Shown here: positions 21,103 to 33,600 of the stretch, one piece after another | Position numbering within the stretch: position 1 is the first letter of the stretch | Layout: every line of letters begins with the position of its first letter | Assembly (NCBI GenBank): GCA_026874595.1 | Contig: CM049316.1 | Coordinates: 53,141,676-53,205,675 of the forward strand | Direction of reading: 5' to 3' | From: Sipunculus nudus | Lineage: Eukaryota; Annelida; Sipuncula; Golfingiida; Sipunculidae | DNA length: 64,000 nucleotides | Program-made: the position numbers and the translations under genes | The notes under the pieces: model-generated | Database searches by the model: none | Told to the model about the DNA's origin: nothing | Seen by the model: only the letters and a program-made list of their open reading frames with translations

Positions 21103-22095
21103 AATGGCTCAAACAAGGAGCCACCACACGTTATTTGCCTTCACAACACAAACGTTTTCTGAAGTAAAGCTTTGGCCAAAACGCGGCTTGTATTGTGTAT
21201 ATAAAGATAATTAAACATAGCTGTTTACGAATACACATAGATATCTGCCATATTCAGTGTAAAGTGTACATATGAGACAGTCGGAAAATCAATAGATCGG
21301 GCTTACATTTGATCGGTGCCTTCGGGTCTGTAGAATTATAAATATTAATTTTATATGAAAGCTTGTAACTTTGTCTTATATAACAAATATGTTAACGTTG
21401 AGATATATAAACTGACACTATTTTCGTTCTTCATTCATATAGAGAAAAGAAAGAAAAGTGGTTGGAGAGAAGACACATATTGTTTATACATAGCTTGACA
21501 CTATTTATTAAAGAGGAGTAATAATTTCTGCTCCTGAAATCGATATAATACATTAATCCTTAATATTCATAAAGCCACCGCAAGTATCAGCGCACTTAAT
21601 CAATACACTGCACAATCCTGTGTATTATTATGGGTACATATACTAGTTATTTAGTGTTCGACTAGAATACAGAACAGAATATATGAATGAAATCTTTCAA
21701 AGGGAACAAAATACATTGTACTGAAATAATTAAGACAAAGCTGAAAACTAAACTGTTTTACGGATTTGCGGATCCTTTTTTTAATGAAGTTTTAAGTAAA
21801 TATTAGTCTTTGTGCTTCTGTATTGATCCCTTCAAAATCATAAAGGCATCAAAGAAAATGGATTAAATTTGTGGTGCTTAAATTTTTTTTCAAGAATTTC
21901 AGCAGTTGAAACTACAACCATGAAACTAAAATGTTTCTCTTTTTTGTCTTGACCAGTAAATGTTAAAAATCACAATTTATTACTTGTTAGCTTTAGCCTT
22001 ATGATAGATAGCTCTAATGATAGCCAATGAGGTTAACGTCAGTGTGTGTACTTACGCATGTTTGTATGTACGTCTGTTTATGTATTTATTTACAG
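21103..22095. other. Non-coding AT-rich sequence
   Basis: No reading frame, repeat or splice pair that I can support. It separates the retrotransposon from the tentative gene beginning at 22096. Confidence 0.45.
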
Positions 22096-22163
22096 GAACC
22101 AGAACACTTTCATAAATACAGTGGGGCCAGCTAGGCCCATTCATTCACGACCAGAGATTACAG
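22096..22163 (+). CDS. Tentative exon A of a Ser-rich protein gene
   Basis: 68-nt open segment between a good acceptor (tatttatttacag) and a good donor (acag|gtaaga). Its reading frame (…NTFINTVGPARP…) ends in phase 1 and continues correctly into the exon at 22204. If not spliced, the frame reaches a stop at 22240. The product is unrecognised. The upstream start of the gene was not found. Confidence 0.35.
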
Positions 22164-22203
22164 GTAAGAGGGTAAGTACAATTATATCGAGGATTTCCTT
22201 CAG

Positions 22204-22500
22204 GGTTCAGAAGGATAAGAAAACTCCCAAGAATTTTTAGGAGAAAATTAACCCGTTTCTTCCGCCGGAGCATTGTATATCCGGTTATAGAGGAAAATGT
22301 CGAAATTTTGGGCAACACATGCAGTACCGAAAGTTTGGAGACTATTACATTCAGCACCCCCCGGTCAAGTCCCTCCACTAATTCTGTTGATACAATACAT
22401 TTGCCAGATGCTAGTGAATTTTTCACTCTGGATGACTTAGCTAGCATATGTAGCTGCTATTCAACTGTTCATTCAGAGCGCAGTCCCGCCCCTTCCCTGG
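22204..22500 (+). CDS. Tentative exon B of a Ser-rich protein gene
   Basis: Open frame following a pyrimidine tract and AG (atttccttcag at 22203). It begins with a strongly basic stretch rich in Arg, Lys and Phe. It then has an acidic segment (VIEENVEILG) and a Ser/Thr-rich region with a possible DDLASICSCYS core. A GT immediately follows at 22501, and removing 32 nt to the AG at 22532 joins it in frame to the next open segment. No domain is recognised. It could also be a frameshifted pseudogene. Confidence 0.35.
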
Positions 22501-22532
22501 GTGGTGACTGTTTTTTCCCGCTTCTCTGACAG

Positions 22533-22873
22533 CAGCATCCGCAAGCTGCTATGGGTCAGACACCATTGAGTTCTTGGAGCTGGAAGCTGACATCCTCAGT
22601 GACTCATCTTCAACCTTTAGTTCCTCTAGACCTGTGTCCCCGGTACATTCCTTGGGGAAAGTGGACGAGGAAAATATATGCGAGGACGTCCGTGATGTCC
22701 TGAACTCTATGATGGACGCTGTGTGCTCTACAGTTGACCGCTCTAGTACAATTGCTCCGGTCGACAGTTGTTCTTCAGACTCTCTTCTGCAACACGAGGT
22801 TCGTGATGTTGTAACATCATTGGTACAGGCGGTCTGTTTTGCAGAGCGGGTCGAATCAGCCAGGGATTGTTAA
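22533..22873 (+). CDS. Tentative terminal exon C of a Ser-rich protein gene
   Basis: Open frame to a TAA at 22871-22873, preceded by a strong pyrimidine tract (ttttttcccgcttctctgacag). The protein is acidic and Ser-rich (ELEADILSDSSSTFSSSRP). It contains two copies of a helix-like motif: EDVRDVLNSMMDAVC and, about 50 residues later, HEVRDVVTSLVQAVC. This internal repeat argues that the frame is a real protein. The family is unknown to me. Confidence 0.42.
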
Positions 22874-23059
22874 GTGTTGACTCAAATCCCAGTTTATTAA
22901 TTAACAAGTTTTGCTACAATTTTAGTCCCGGTAGTTTCGGTAGTTTTTGGGGTTCAGGAGGACCAGGATCTGATGGCGACGCTTAATTCAGCATACTCTG
23001 TCAATTCACAAGATTTAATATAAAGTCAGTATCAATTATTATCAACTGACACATCAGTT

Positions 23060-23380
23060 CCACCATTTGCTAATACAGCATACAGCTTCACAAGGAATTT
23101 GATTTCCTAAACAATTTGCAAATACAGCATATTGCATTATTGGCATTTAGTTGTCTTCCATGTCGATTTGACAATACAGCATATTGCACTAAAGGCCAAT
23201 ACTGACTGCATTACAGGTAACTGATTCATGAACCTACTGCTTATACGACATACTGCATTACAGGCAGCTGTTTTTCTTTAACCTCAAGCATGCTTATACA
23301 GCATACTGCATTACAGGCACTTGTGTTTGCCCAGACGCCATGCCAATACGGCATAGGTTGCATTACAGGCAATAGTGTTT
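23060..23380 (+). repeat. Degenerate ~55-bp tandem repeat
   Basis: About six diverged units each carry 'aatacagcatactgcattacaggca' or variants, split by 25-35 bp of less conserved sequence. Most units end in 'attacag', resembling splice acceptors. It lies just downstream of the tentative Ser-rich gene. Confidence 0.65.
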
Positions 23381-24340
23381 TTAGCTAATTTAGCAACGGT
23401 ATTCCATCGCGGACAGGTTGGTCAGATAAGGTACTATAATAGTGTATTCGTAGAAGGTGTTGTTAAATACTAATCTGTTTGAATACAGTTCCTATACAGA
23501 GAACATTGAGTCAGTCCTACCAGCAATACGGTCTAAGGTGTCTCAAACAGAAGTTACAGGACTTAATTCATGAGAAGTCCTGGTTAAATATTTGAATAGA
23601 TTAGGAGATTAAATTCACAGGAATGCCAACTACAACTGATTAGGAAGTCCTATTACATGAACATTAACAGTGCATTTCGCTTTTTCATGCAAATGGTGAC
23701 TTTGTGTTGGGATTTAAGGAAACACACTGTTACCCTGTGTATTGTTAACAGAAGGTTTCGAGTCTCACATTGATAAATTCACTAAGGAAAGTTGCATTCA
23801 TGCCCTCAGTATAGTAGAGTTTAATTTAAAGTATGAAGAAAAAAATATAAAAAAAAAACACACAAAATAGTTACATCGTTTTATTGTTCGTTTGTTCAGA
23901 ATAAAAAGAAAATAGCAAAAAGAAAAAAAAAAAAGAAAAAAAAATTTACGTTCGTTTTGTGGGCTTAGAATATTTCATCTGGTTTTTAATTTCGCATAAT
24001 TCATTTTTTTATTTCGACACATTTAGGTATGAAATAATTAGTGGAACGAAGGTCAGGTATAATTGATAGCTGATGATTAATGTGATGATATATTGTAGGC
24101 ATAGCTTTATAAGTAATATCAGTCCATGTAAGGTTAAACTGTCTTCCACTGTGGTCTTTCATAAGGATCTGACTCGAAGTGAAAATAGCAAAATTAAGGA
24201 TTCAATAAAATACTTTAAAGACGATTCGGGATATTTTAAACCCTTGAAATATTCTGAGTCCAGCATTGTTTAATCATTATTTAGATTAATATGATACCAT
24301 GTTTTGCCGCTCTTTATTACCATCTGTTAGACAGAGCAGA
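23381..24340. other. Non-coding, A-rich tract
   Basis: No gene recognised. A-rich low-complexity sequence occupies 23838-23945. A 66-codon frame at 24073-24273 has no recognisable features. Confidence 0.45.
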
Positions 24341-24470
24341 CAGGAATATTAGTTAGGTAGATTAGGTGGGTAGATTAGACAGATTAGATTAGGTAGGTAG
24401 ATAGGAAATATTACATAAGGTAGGTACATTATATAGATCATAAAGATAAATTAGGTAGGTTGAAAGATAA

Positions 24471-25755
24471 GACGGGACAGGTAGATCACACAGCTAGATA
24501 AGGCGGGACAGGTAGATCACACAGCTAGGTAAGGCGGGACAGGTAGATCACACAGCTAGGTAAGGCGGGACAGGTAGATCACACAGCTAGGTAAGGCGGG
24601 ACAGGTAGATCACACAGCTAGGTAAGGCGGGACAGGTAGATCACACAGCTAGGTAAGGCGGGACAGGTAGATCACACAGCTAGGTAAGGCGGGACAGGTA
24701 GATCACACAGCTAGGTAAGGCGGGACAGGTAGATCACACAGCTAGGTAAGGCGGGACAGGTAGATCACACAGCTAGGTAAGGCGGGACAGGTAGATCACA
24801 CAGCTAGGGAAGGCGGGAAAGGTAGATCACACAGCTAGGTAAGGCGGGACAGGTAGATCACACAGCTAGGTAAGGCGGGACAGGTAGATCACACAGCTAG
24901 GTAAGGCGGGACAGGTAGATCACACAGCTAGGTAAGGCGGGACAGGTAGATCACACAGCTAGGTAAGGCGGGACAGGTAGATCACACAGCTAGGTAAGGC
25001 GGGACAGGTAGATCACACAGCTAGGTAAGGCGGGACAGGTAGATCACACAGCTAGGTAAGGCGGGACAGGTAGATCACACAGCTAGGTAAGGCGGGACAG
25101 GTAGATCACACAGCTAGGTAAGGCGGGACAGGTAGATCACACAGCTAGGTAAGGCGGGACAGGTAGATCACACAGCTAGGTAAGGCGGGACAGGTAGATC
25201 ACACAGCTAGGTAAGGCGGGACAGGTAGATCACACAGCTAGGTAAGGCGGGACAGGTAGATCACACAGCTAGGTAAGGCGGGACAGGTAGATCACACAGC
25301 TAGGTAAGGCGGGACAGGTAGATCACACAGCTAGGTAAGGCGGGACAGGTAGATCACACAGCTAGGTAAGGCGGGACAGGTAGATCACACAGCTAGGTAA
25401 GGCGGGACAGGTAGATCACACAGCTAGATAAGGCGGGACAGGTAGATCACACAGCTAGATAAGGCGGGACAGGTAGATCACACAGCAAGATAAGGCGGGA
25501 CAGGTAGATCACACAGCAAGATAAGGCGGGACAGGTAGATCACACAGCTAGATAAGGCGGGACAGGTAGATCACACAGCTAGATAAGGCGGGGCAGGTAG
25601 ATCACACAGCTAGATTAGGCGGGACAGGTAGATCACACAGCTAGATAAGGCGGGACAGGTAGATCACACAGCTAGATAAGGCGGGACAGGTAGATCACAC
25701 AGCTAGATAAGGCGGGACAGGTAGATCACACAGCTAGATAAGGCGGGACAGGTAG
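24471..25755. repeat. 31-bp minisatellite (about 41 units)
   Basis: Very homogeneous tandem array of a 31-bp unit: acaggtagatcacacagct followed by aggtaaggcggg. Units in the middle carry 'ctaggtaag'. The first two units and roughly the last ten carry 'ctagataag' or 'caagataag', so the centre has been homogenised or recently expanded while the edges keep an older form. Confidence 0.95.
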
Positions 25756-28420
25756 TTTAGACAGAGTAGGTAAGGATGCTATCGGTAATTAGGTCAGATA
25801 GACAGCATTTATGGAAAGGTGAGGTAGGTAGATTATGCAGGTATGTGGACCAGGTATGCTGGGTGGATAGGTTGGATGGCTAAACTAGATAGATAGGTAT
25901 ATAATTAGGTATATAAGCCAGACTTAGCACTACATCGGAAAATTAGGTATGTCGTTAAGGACAGAGTAGGTTAGATAGATTGGTTAGACAGGTCGAATAG
26001 ATTAGGTAGGTAGATTATTTTGGTGGATTATCTAGTTAGATAAAGTTAGGTATGTAGATTAAACCGGTAGATTGGGTAGATAGATTAGATTGATTAATTA
26101 GATGTGTAGATGAGGCCGAACGGTGTTTTAGTATAGGTAGATGGGTAAAAGGGTAGATTAGGTAGATAGATTAGACAGGTAGGTTAAACCAGTAGACTAG
26201 ACAGGTAGATCAGTTAGAAAGATGATCCAGGTAGAAAAGCTGGATAGATAAGGTAAATAGGTAGATTAGGTATGTAGATTTAATAGGTAGGTAGATATTT
26301 TGATGAGTAAGAGTAAGTATGAGGGTAGAACTGGTAGGTAGATAGGCATCATAAAGGTGGATCACCTATGGAGAGTAGGATGTTATATTTGGTACGTAGA
26401 CTAGGGAAGCAGATTAGATTGGGTAGGTATTATCATACGGGCATATTATCCTGGTGGAATAGCTAATTAGATTTCACAGTTATATTGGAAAAGTAGGTTA
26501 GACAGATAGACTATCGAGGTAGATTATCTAGCATTATAACATCGGTAGATTAGGCAGATATATTAGATAGGTAGACTCGATAGGTAGACTAGAAAATGAA
26601 GGGAAGACTTGGTAGGTAGATATATTCGACAGAGAGATTAGGTAGGTAGATAAATTATATAAATAAGTTAGGTAAATATTAGACAGATATAGATGAGATA
26701 GGTAGATATATTAGACAGATAGATCAGAAAGGTAGATATGTTAGCCAGACAGATAAGTTAGATAATTATAATAGGCAGAGGAATTAGGTAGGTAGATACA
26801 TTAGGTAGATATATGAGGTAGGTGGATAGATTAGTCAGATAGATAAGGTAGGTAGATAGAATAGGCAGATAGATTAGACAAGAAGATATAATAGACAGAT
26901 AGATATGGCAGGTAGATATATAATGATCAGGTAGATGAGGTAGGTAGATAGATACGGCAGATAGCTTAGTTAGATAGATATATTGGACAGGTTGATGAAG
27001 TATAAGTAGATATATTAGGCAGATATATGTTAGGTAGGTACAGATAGATAAGCTAGGTACATATATTAGGCAGATAGATTAGGTAGGTAGGTACATGATT
27101 AAGATAGGTAGGTATAGATAGATTAGGTCGGTAAAATATATAACACAGCTAGATTAGGTAGGTAGATATATTAGGCAAATATGTTAGGTAGGTAGGTATA
27201 GATAAATTAGGTAGGTAGATATATTAGACAGAGAGATTAGTTAGGTATATATAGATTAGGCAGGTAGGTATATAAGACATATTGAATAGGTAGGTAGATA
27301 TAGATAGATTAGGTATGTAGATATATTAGACAAAGATATTAGTTAGGTATAGATAGATTAGGCAGGTAGATATATAAGACAGATAGATTAGGTAGGTATA
27401 TATATTAGACAGATGGATTATGTAGGTAGGTATAGGTAGATAAGGTAGGTAGATATATTAGGCAAATAGATGAGGTAGGTGGATAGATTAGGCAGATAGA
27501 TTAGATAGGTAGATATATTAGGCAGATAGATTGGTAGGTAGATATATTAAACAGATATATCCAGGTAGATAACTTGGTTTAATAAGGTATGAAGATAGAT
27601 TAGGCATGTAGATTAGGTAGATAGGTTGAAAGATATTTTGATGGGTAAAGCTAAGTAGATGGTTAGAATTGGTAAATTATTGGGCATCATGTAGGTGGAT
27701 TAGCTAGGGAGAATAGGAAGGTAGATTTGGTACGTGGATTAGGCAGGAAGACTAGGTCGGTAAATTAGAATGTGTTTTAGACAAGTAGACTATTTAGATA
27801 GACTATCCAGATAGCTTGGGTAGGCAGGTATATATAATGGGGTATAATAGCTAATGTTTGAAATTTGGCTCGGATATTAGATTGGTGGATTCGGTAGAGT
27901 AGATTAAGCAGGTAGATTAAGTAGGTAGATTAGATAGATCAATACGGTATATATGGTATTGCAAATTAGGCTAGGAACGCAGATTATCTAATCATATTAG
28001 TTTGATAGATTATTGATCAATCAATTAAATAGGTATAGTAGGAAAGTAATGTAAGTAGACTTAGTATATTAGGTTAGGTAGGTAGATTAACAACGTATTT
28101 AGATGGAATGGGCAGGGTAGGCAGGTAGATTAGATAGGTAGATAAAGTATATATGGTTGGATGAAATAGGTTAGTAGGTAGTTTAGGTTATTAGGTTGGC
28201 TTGGTGGATAAGGAATGTTATACAGATATAGATAAGTGGTTTACCAAGGTAGATTAGACAAGTAGGTAGTCAGAGTATTACGTTAGGTAGGTACATTTGT
28301 CAGCTAGATTAATTTAGTTAGATGGGTACTTTAGGTAGATTATGTAGATAGATTAAGTAGGTTGGTAGATTAGGTAGGTAAATTAAGGTAGGGAAGTCAG
28401 GAAGGTTAGTTAGGTATGTT
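25756..28420. repeat. Degenerate TAGGTAGATTA-type low-complexity repeat
   Basis: About 2.7 kb built from irregular words such as taggtaggtagatta, ttagacagatagatta and aggcagata with no fixed long period. The base words resemble parts of both the 31-bp and 42-bp satellites, which suggests a common tetranucleotide (TAGG/TAGA) ancestry. No coding content. Confidence 0.85.
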
Positions 28421-29740
28421 AGGCAAGCTTGCAAAGTAAAAGGAAGAGATAGATTGATAAACATATAGTGTAGATATAATATGTAAATTTGAAAGATATA
28501 AATAGGAGAAGACAAAGTAGATTGTGAAGTTGTTGTCGTTTTACATTTGCTATTATATTTATTTCATGTAGTTGCTTAATTATTTTGTTTATTTATACTT
28601 CTTCCCATGTACAATATTATCCCATTAGTTATCTGTTTTTAGTTGTCGTTTTTTTTCATTATTGTTCATGTTTTCCTTGATGTTTTCAAGATGCTCATCT
28701 TTTATCTTACGACTCTCGGACTTGCTAGAAATGATCAGACTACCTTCCTCCTAAATATAAACTCATAAATATATAGACCTTAGAGGTTTGAAAAATATTA
28801 ATTTTGTAATATAAACATGAACATACAAGACTCATGCATATCTGCAATCACATATGTAAATATTTATTATTATCCCAATTAATTTGTGTGGCATCCCATA
28901 ATCATATAGTAATGGTGCCCACAGATCCAAAATTTTAAAGTTAATTCAGGAAATCCAATGAAAAGGAGATATATTGTTATAACTATCATTTACAGTTAAA
29001 AGTAACATACATATATATTTTGCAAACAACCTGCACAATAAGATGTATTCCCTTTTGGTTCGCCTTTTTTCAAACAAACAGGATAATTTCTATTAATCAC
29101 GCCAAGTACTTAGGTATTTGAAGGTCACAAGCCCTTATCACAAGTAGGAGTGGTAGAAAATATCCAGTTTATGAATATGCGTTTTGTTCATCTCGCAAGT
29201 TCGCACATGTCTTCATACTTTCTGTGTTATTTTTCAAACTGTCATGATTTCCTTAAAGACTCGATTGGCATACAACATAAGATTATTTTAGAATAGTATG
29301 ATTGTTTTGGCATTATAATATCATTTTAGTCAAAATGATTTTATCTTTTTAAACGCTAGATTAAAAGAACATTTTATATTAACATATTGTAAGAACCGAA
29401 GGACATATTTAAAAGCATGTACAACAGTAAATTCTCGAGAACACTGTACTCCTTCTAAGTAGTAAATGTTGCTGTAAATGTTGTTAAGTAAAAAATAAAC
29501 TTTCAATAATTCTGCCATTTTGTTTTTCGTGACTTTCAGATAATCTGATGTCATGTCTATCTAATATTTCACTTTTTATAATCCTTTTTTTCAGATTTCC
29601 ATACTTCTGGTTAGTTAATCTGAATATTTCTCTAATTAGGCCTATGTCCTTCCAAGTAGAGTTGGTTCTGTTATAAGCTGTATCACTCTGCACATAATCT
29701 CGCTCATTCGACAACCAGACTGGCTTCCGTATTAGTCCTC
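28421..29740. other. AT-rich non-coding sequence
   Basis: No gene supported. Short - strand frames at 29330-29714 lack any recognisable feature. Confidence 0.45.
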
Positions 29741-29744
29741 CTGG

Positions 29745-29985
29745 GTTTTAGCACAGCTGACTGAAAGTCATCTATAAGCTATAGCGATCACTCTTTGCCC
29801 GTCGTCCGGACGGACGGACAGCTCAGCTGACTGAAAGTCATCTGTGCTATAGCGATCACTCTTTGTCCGTCGTCCGGACGGACGGACAGCTCAGCTGACT
29901 GAAAGTCGTCTGTGCTATAGCGATCACTCTTTGTCCGTCCGTCCGGTCCTCCGTTAACAGAGCACAATTCTAAACCTTTGAGCCC
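29745..29985 (-). repeat. Triplicated end of a dispersed GTCC-rich repeat
   Basis: Three tandem copies of about 66 bp each contain 'cagctgactgaaagtcatct', 'agcgatcactctttgtccgt' and a palindromic 'gtccggacggac'. The third runs into 'gttaacagagcacaattctaaacc', the form in which this end continues in the longer copies at 42535-42630 and 52250-52320. Confidence 0.75.
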
Positions 29986-30239
29986 AGGAAATTCAAACGT
30001 CACATGCTGACAGGTCCTGATAGGTTCTCTGTTGAAACTGAAAAGAAGGTCACTGTTACCTGTAGTTACCAAGTTATACAACGAAACATCAGAATCCACC
30101 TATGAATCCGTTTACAAGGATAAACAAAACTGAAACACCAAACTACTTCAAACTTCACATGCGTACTGTCCCAGACAGTTCCTCAGTCGAAATAAAAAAG
30201 TAAGTCACTGTGCCCTTGAGATCTGGAGTGTGGTATGGA

Positions 30240-30639
30240 GTGCGTAGACTATAGGTAGGTACATTATCTAGGCAGGGTTAAGTCGGTAGATTACGTATGT
30301 AGATTTGAGGGATTAGATGGGCAAATTTGGTAGGTCAATAGATAAGCTTGGTAGATTAAATGTGTGGATTAGGTGGGTATAAAGACAGGTAGATTAGGCA
30401 TTCAGGCTAAAACAGAGCAGGTTATGTAGGTAGATAAGGTAGTTAGATTGACTGGATGGATATGTTAGATATGGATTATCTGGGTAGATTAGATCGGTAG
30501 CGATGGTAGGTAGACAGATTACTTAGCTAGAAAATCCAAGTTGATTATACAGGTATGTAGATCCGTCAGACAGTTAATGGACAGCTGGGCAGATAAGATA
30601 GGCAGGTAGATAGATAAGTTAGGTGTATTATCAAGGCGG
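30240..30639. repeat. Degenerate left flank of satellite array B
   Basis: Irregular TAGGTAGATTA words grade into the regular 42-bp array that follows. Confidence 0.7.
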
Positions 30640-33600
30640 GTAGGTAGATAAGTAGGTATGATAGGTAGGTAGATAATGTGAGTAGGTTGATTATGTAGGT
30701 ATACCGGTAGGTAGATCATGTAGGTAGGTTGATTATGTAGGTTTACCAGTAGGTAGATAATGTAGGTAGGTTTATAATGTAGGTATACCAGTAGGTGGAT
30801 CATGTAGGTAGGTTGATTATGTAAGGTATACCAGTAGGTAGATGATGTAGGTAGGTTGATTATGTAGGTATACCAGAAGGTAGATAATGTCGGCAGGTTG
30901 ATTATGTAGGTATACTAGTAGGTAGGGTGATCCTGTAGGTAGGTTGATTATGTAGGTATACCAGTAGGTAGATAATGTAGATAGGTTGATTATGTAGGTA
31001 TGCCAGTAGGTAGATAATGTCGGTAGGTTGATTATGTAGGTATACCAGTAGGTAGATAATGTAGGTAGGTTGGTTATGTAGGTATACCAGTAGGTAGATA
31101 ATGTAGGTAGGTTGGTTATGTAGGTATACCAGTAGGTAGATAATGTAGGTAGGTTGGTTATGTAGGTATGCCAGTAGGTAGATAATGTGGGTAGGTTGAT
31201 TATGTAGGTATACCAGTAGGTAGATAATGTGGGTAGGTTGATTATGTAGGTATACCAGTAGGTAGATAATGTAGGTAGGTTGATTATGTAGGTATACCAG
31301 TAGGTAGATAATGTGGGTAGGTTGATTATGTAGGTATACCAGTAGGTAGATAATGTAGGTAGTTGATTATGTAGGTATACCAGTAGGTAGATAATGTAGG
31401 TAGGTTGATTATGTAGGTATACCAGTAGGTAGATAATGTAGGTAGGTTCGTTATGTAGGTATACCAGTAGGTAGATAATGTAGGTAGGTTTATAATGTAG
31501 GTATACCAGTAGGTGGATCATGTAGGTAGGTTGATTATGTAAGGTATACCAGTAGGTAGATCATGTAGGTAGGTTGGTTATGTAGGTATACCAGTAGGTA
31601 GATCATGTAGGTAGGTTTATAATGTAGGTATACCAGTAGGTGGATCATGTAGGTAGGTTGGTTATGTAGGTATTCCAGTAGGTAGATAATGTAGGTAGGT
31701 TGGTTATGTAGGTATACCAGTAGGTAGATAATGTAGGTAGGTTTATAATGTAGGTATACCAGTAGGTAGATAATGTAGGTAGGTTGGTTATGTAGGTATA
31801 CCAGTAGGTAGATAATGTAGGTAGGTTTATAATGTAGGTATACCAGTAGGTGGATCATGTAGGTAGGTTGATTATGTAGGTATACCAGTAGGTAGATAAT
31901 GTAGATAGATTGATTATGTAGGTATACCAGTAGGTGGATGATGTAGGTAGGTTTATAATGTAGGTATACCAGTAGGTGGATCATGTAGGTAGGTTGATTA
32001 TGTAAGGTATACCAGTAGGTAGATGATGTAGGTAGGTTGGTTATGTAGGTATACCAGTAGGTAGATAATGTCGGTAGGTTGGTTATGTAGGTATACCAGT
32101 AGGTAGATAATGTCGGCAGGTTGATTATGTAGGTATACCAGTAGGTAGATGATGTAGGTAGGTTTATAATGTAGGTATACCAGTAGGTGGATCATGTAGG
32201 TAGGTTGATTATGTAAGGTATACCAGTAGGTAGATAATGTGGGTAGGTTGATTATGTAGGTATACCAGTAGGTAGATAATGTGGGTAGGTTGATTATGTA
32301 GGTATACCAGTAGGGTGATCCTGTAGGTAGGTTGGTTATGTAGGTATACCAGTAGGGTGATCCTGTAGGTAGGTTGATTATGTAAGGTATACCAGTAGGT
32401 AGATAATGTGGGTAGGTTGATTATGTAGGTATACCAGTAGGTAGATAATGTGGGTAGGTTGATTATGTAGGTATACCAGTAGGGTGATCCTGTAGGTAGG
32501 TTGATTATGTAGGTATACCAGTAGGTAGATAATGTGGGTAGGTTGATTATGTAGGTATACCAGTAGGTAGATAATGTAGGTAGGTTGATTATGTAGGTAT
32601 ACCAGTAGGTAGATAATGTGGGTAGGTTGATTATGTAGGTATACCAGTAGGTAGATAATGTGGGTAGGTTGATTATGTAGGTAAACCAGTAGGTAGATAA
32701 TGTCGGTAGGTTGATTATGTAGGTATACCAGTAGGTAGATAATGTGGGTAGGTTGATTATGTAGGTATACCAGTAGGTAGATAATGTGGGTAGGTTGATT
32801 ATGTAGGTATACCAGTAGGTAGATAATGTGGGTAGGTTGATTATGTAGGTATACCAGTAGGTAGATAATGTGGGTAGGTTGATTATGTAGGTATACCAGT
32901 AGGTAGATAATGTGGGTAGGTTGATTATGTAGGTATACCAGTAGGTAGATAATAAGGGGAGGTTGATTATGTAGGTATACCAGTAGGGTGATCCTGTAGG
33001 TAGGTTGATTATGTAGGTATACCAGTAGGTAGATGATGTAGGTAGGCTGATTATGTAGGTATACCAGTAGGTAGATAATGTGGGTAGGTTGATTATGTAG
33101 GTATACCAGTAGGTAGATAATGTAGGTAGGTTGATTATGTAGGTATACCAGTAGGGTGATGATGTAGGCAGGTTGATTAGGTAGGTATACCAGTAGGTAG
33201 ATAATGTAGGCAGGTTGATTGTGTAGGTATACCAGTAGGTAGATAATGTCGGCAGGTTGATTGTGTAGGTATACCAGTAGGTAGATAATGTCGGCAGGTT
33301 GATTGTGTAGGTATACCAGTAGGTAGATAATGTCGGCAGGTTGATTATGTAGGTATACCAGTAGGTAGATAATGTCGGCAGGTTGATTATGTAGGTATAC
33401 CAGTAGGTAGATAATGTGGGCAGGTTGATTATGTAGGTATACCAGTAGGTAGATAATGTCGGCAGGTTGATTATGTAGGTATACCAGTAGGTAGATAATG
33501 TCGGCAGGTTGATTATGTAGGTATACCAGTAGGTAGATAATGTGGGTAGGTTGATTATGTAGGTATACCAGTAGGTAGATAATGTCGGCAGGTTTATTAT

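Noticed and set aside
21107-21214. ATG at 21107 opening a 35-codon frame right after the retrotransposon target site
   Set aside because: Too short, without promoter or splice evidence. Position next to the insertion is probably chance.
24471-25755. Telomeric or subtelomeric repeat
   Set aside because: The unit (31 bp, acaggtagatcacacagct…) does not contain TTAGGG-type telomere motifs, and unrelated sequence continues on both sides.
30817-31984. Long minus-strand frames (234 and 149 codons) with Leu/Tyr-rich repeats
   Set aside because: They are the 42-bp satellite read in a frame kept open by its 14-codon period. There is no start context, unique sequence or domain.
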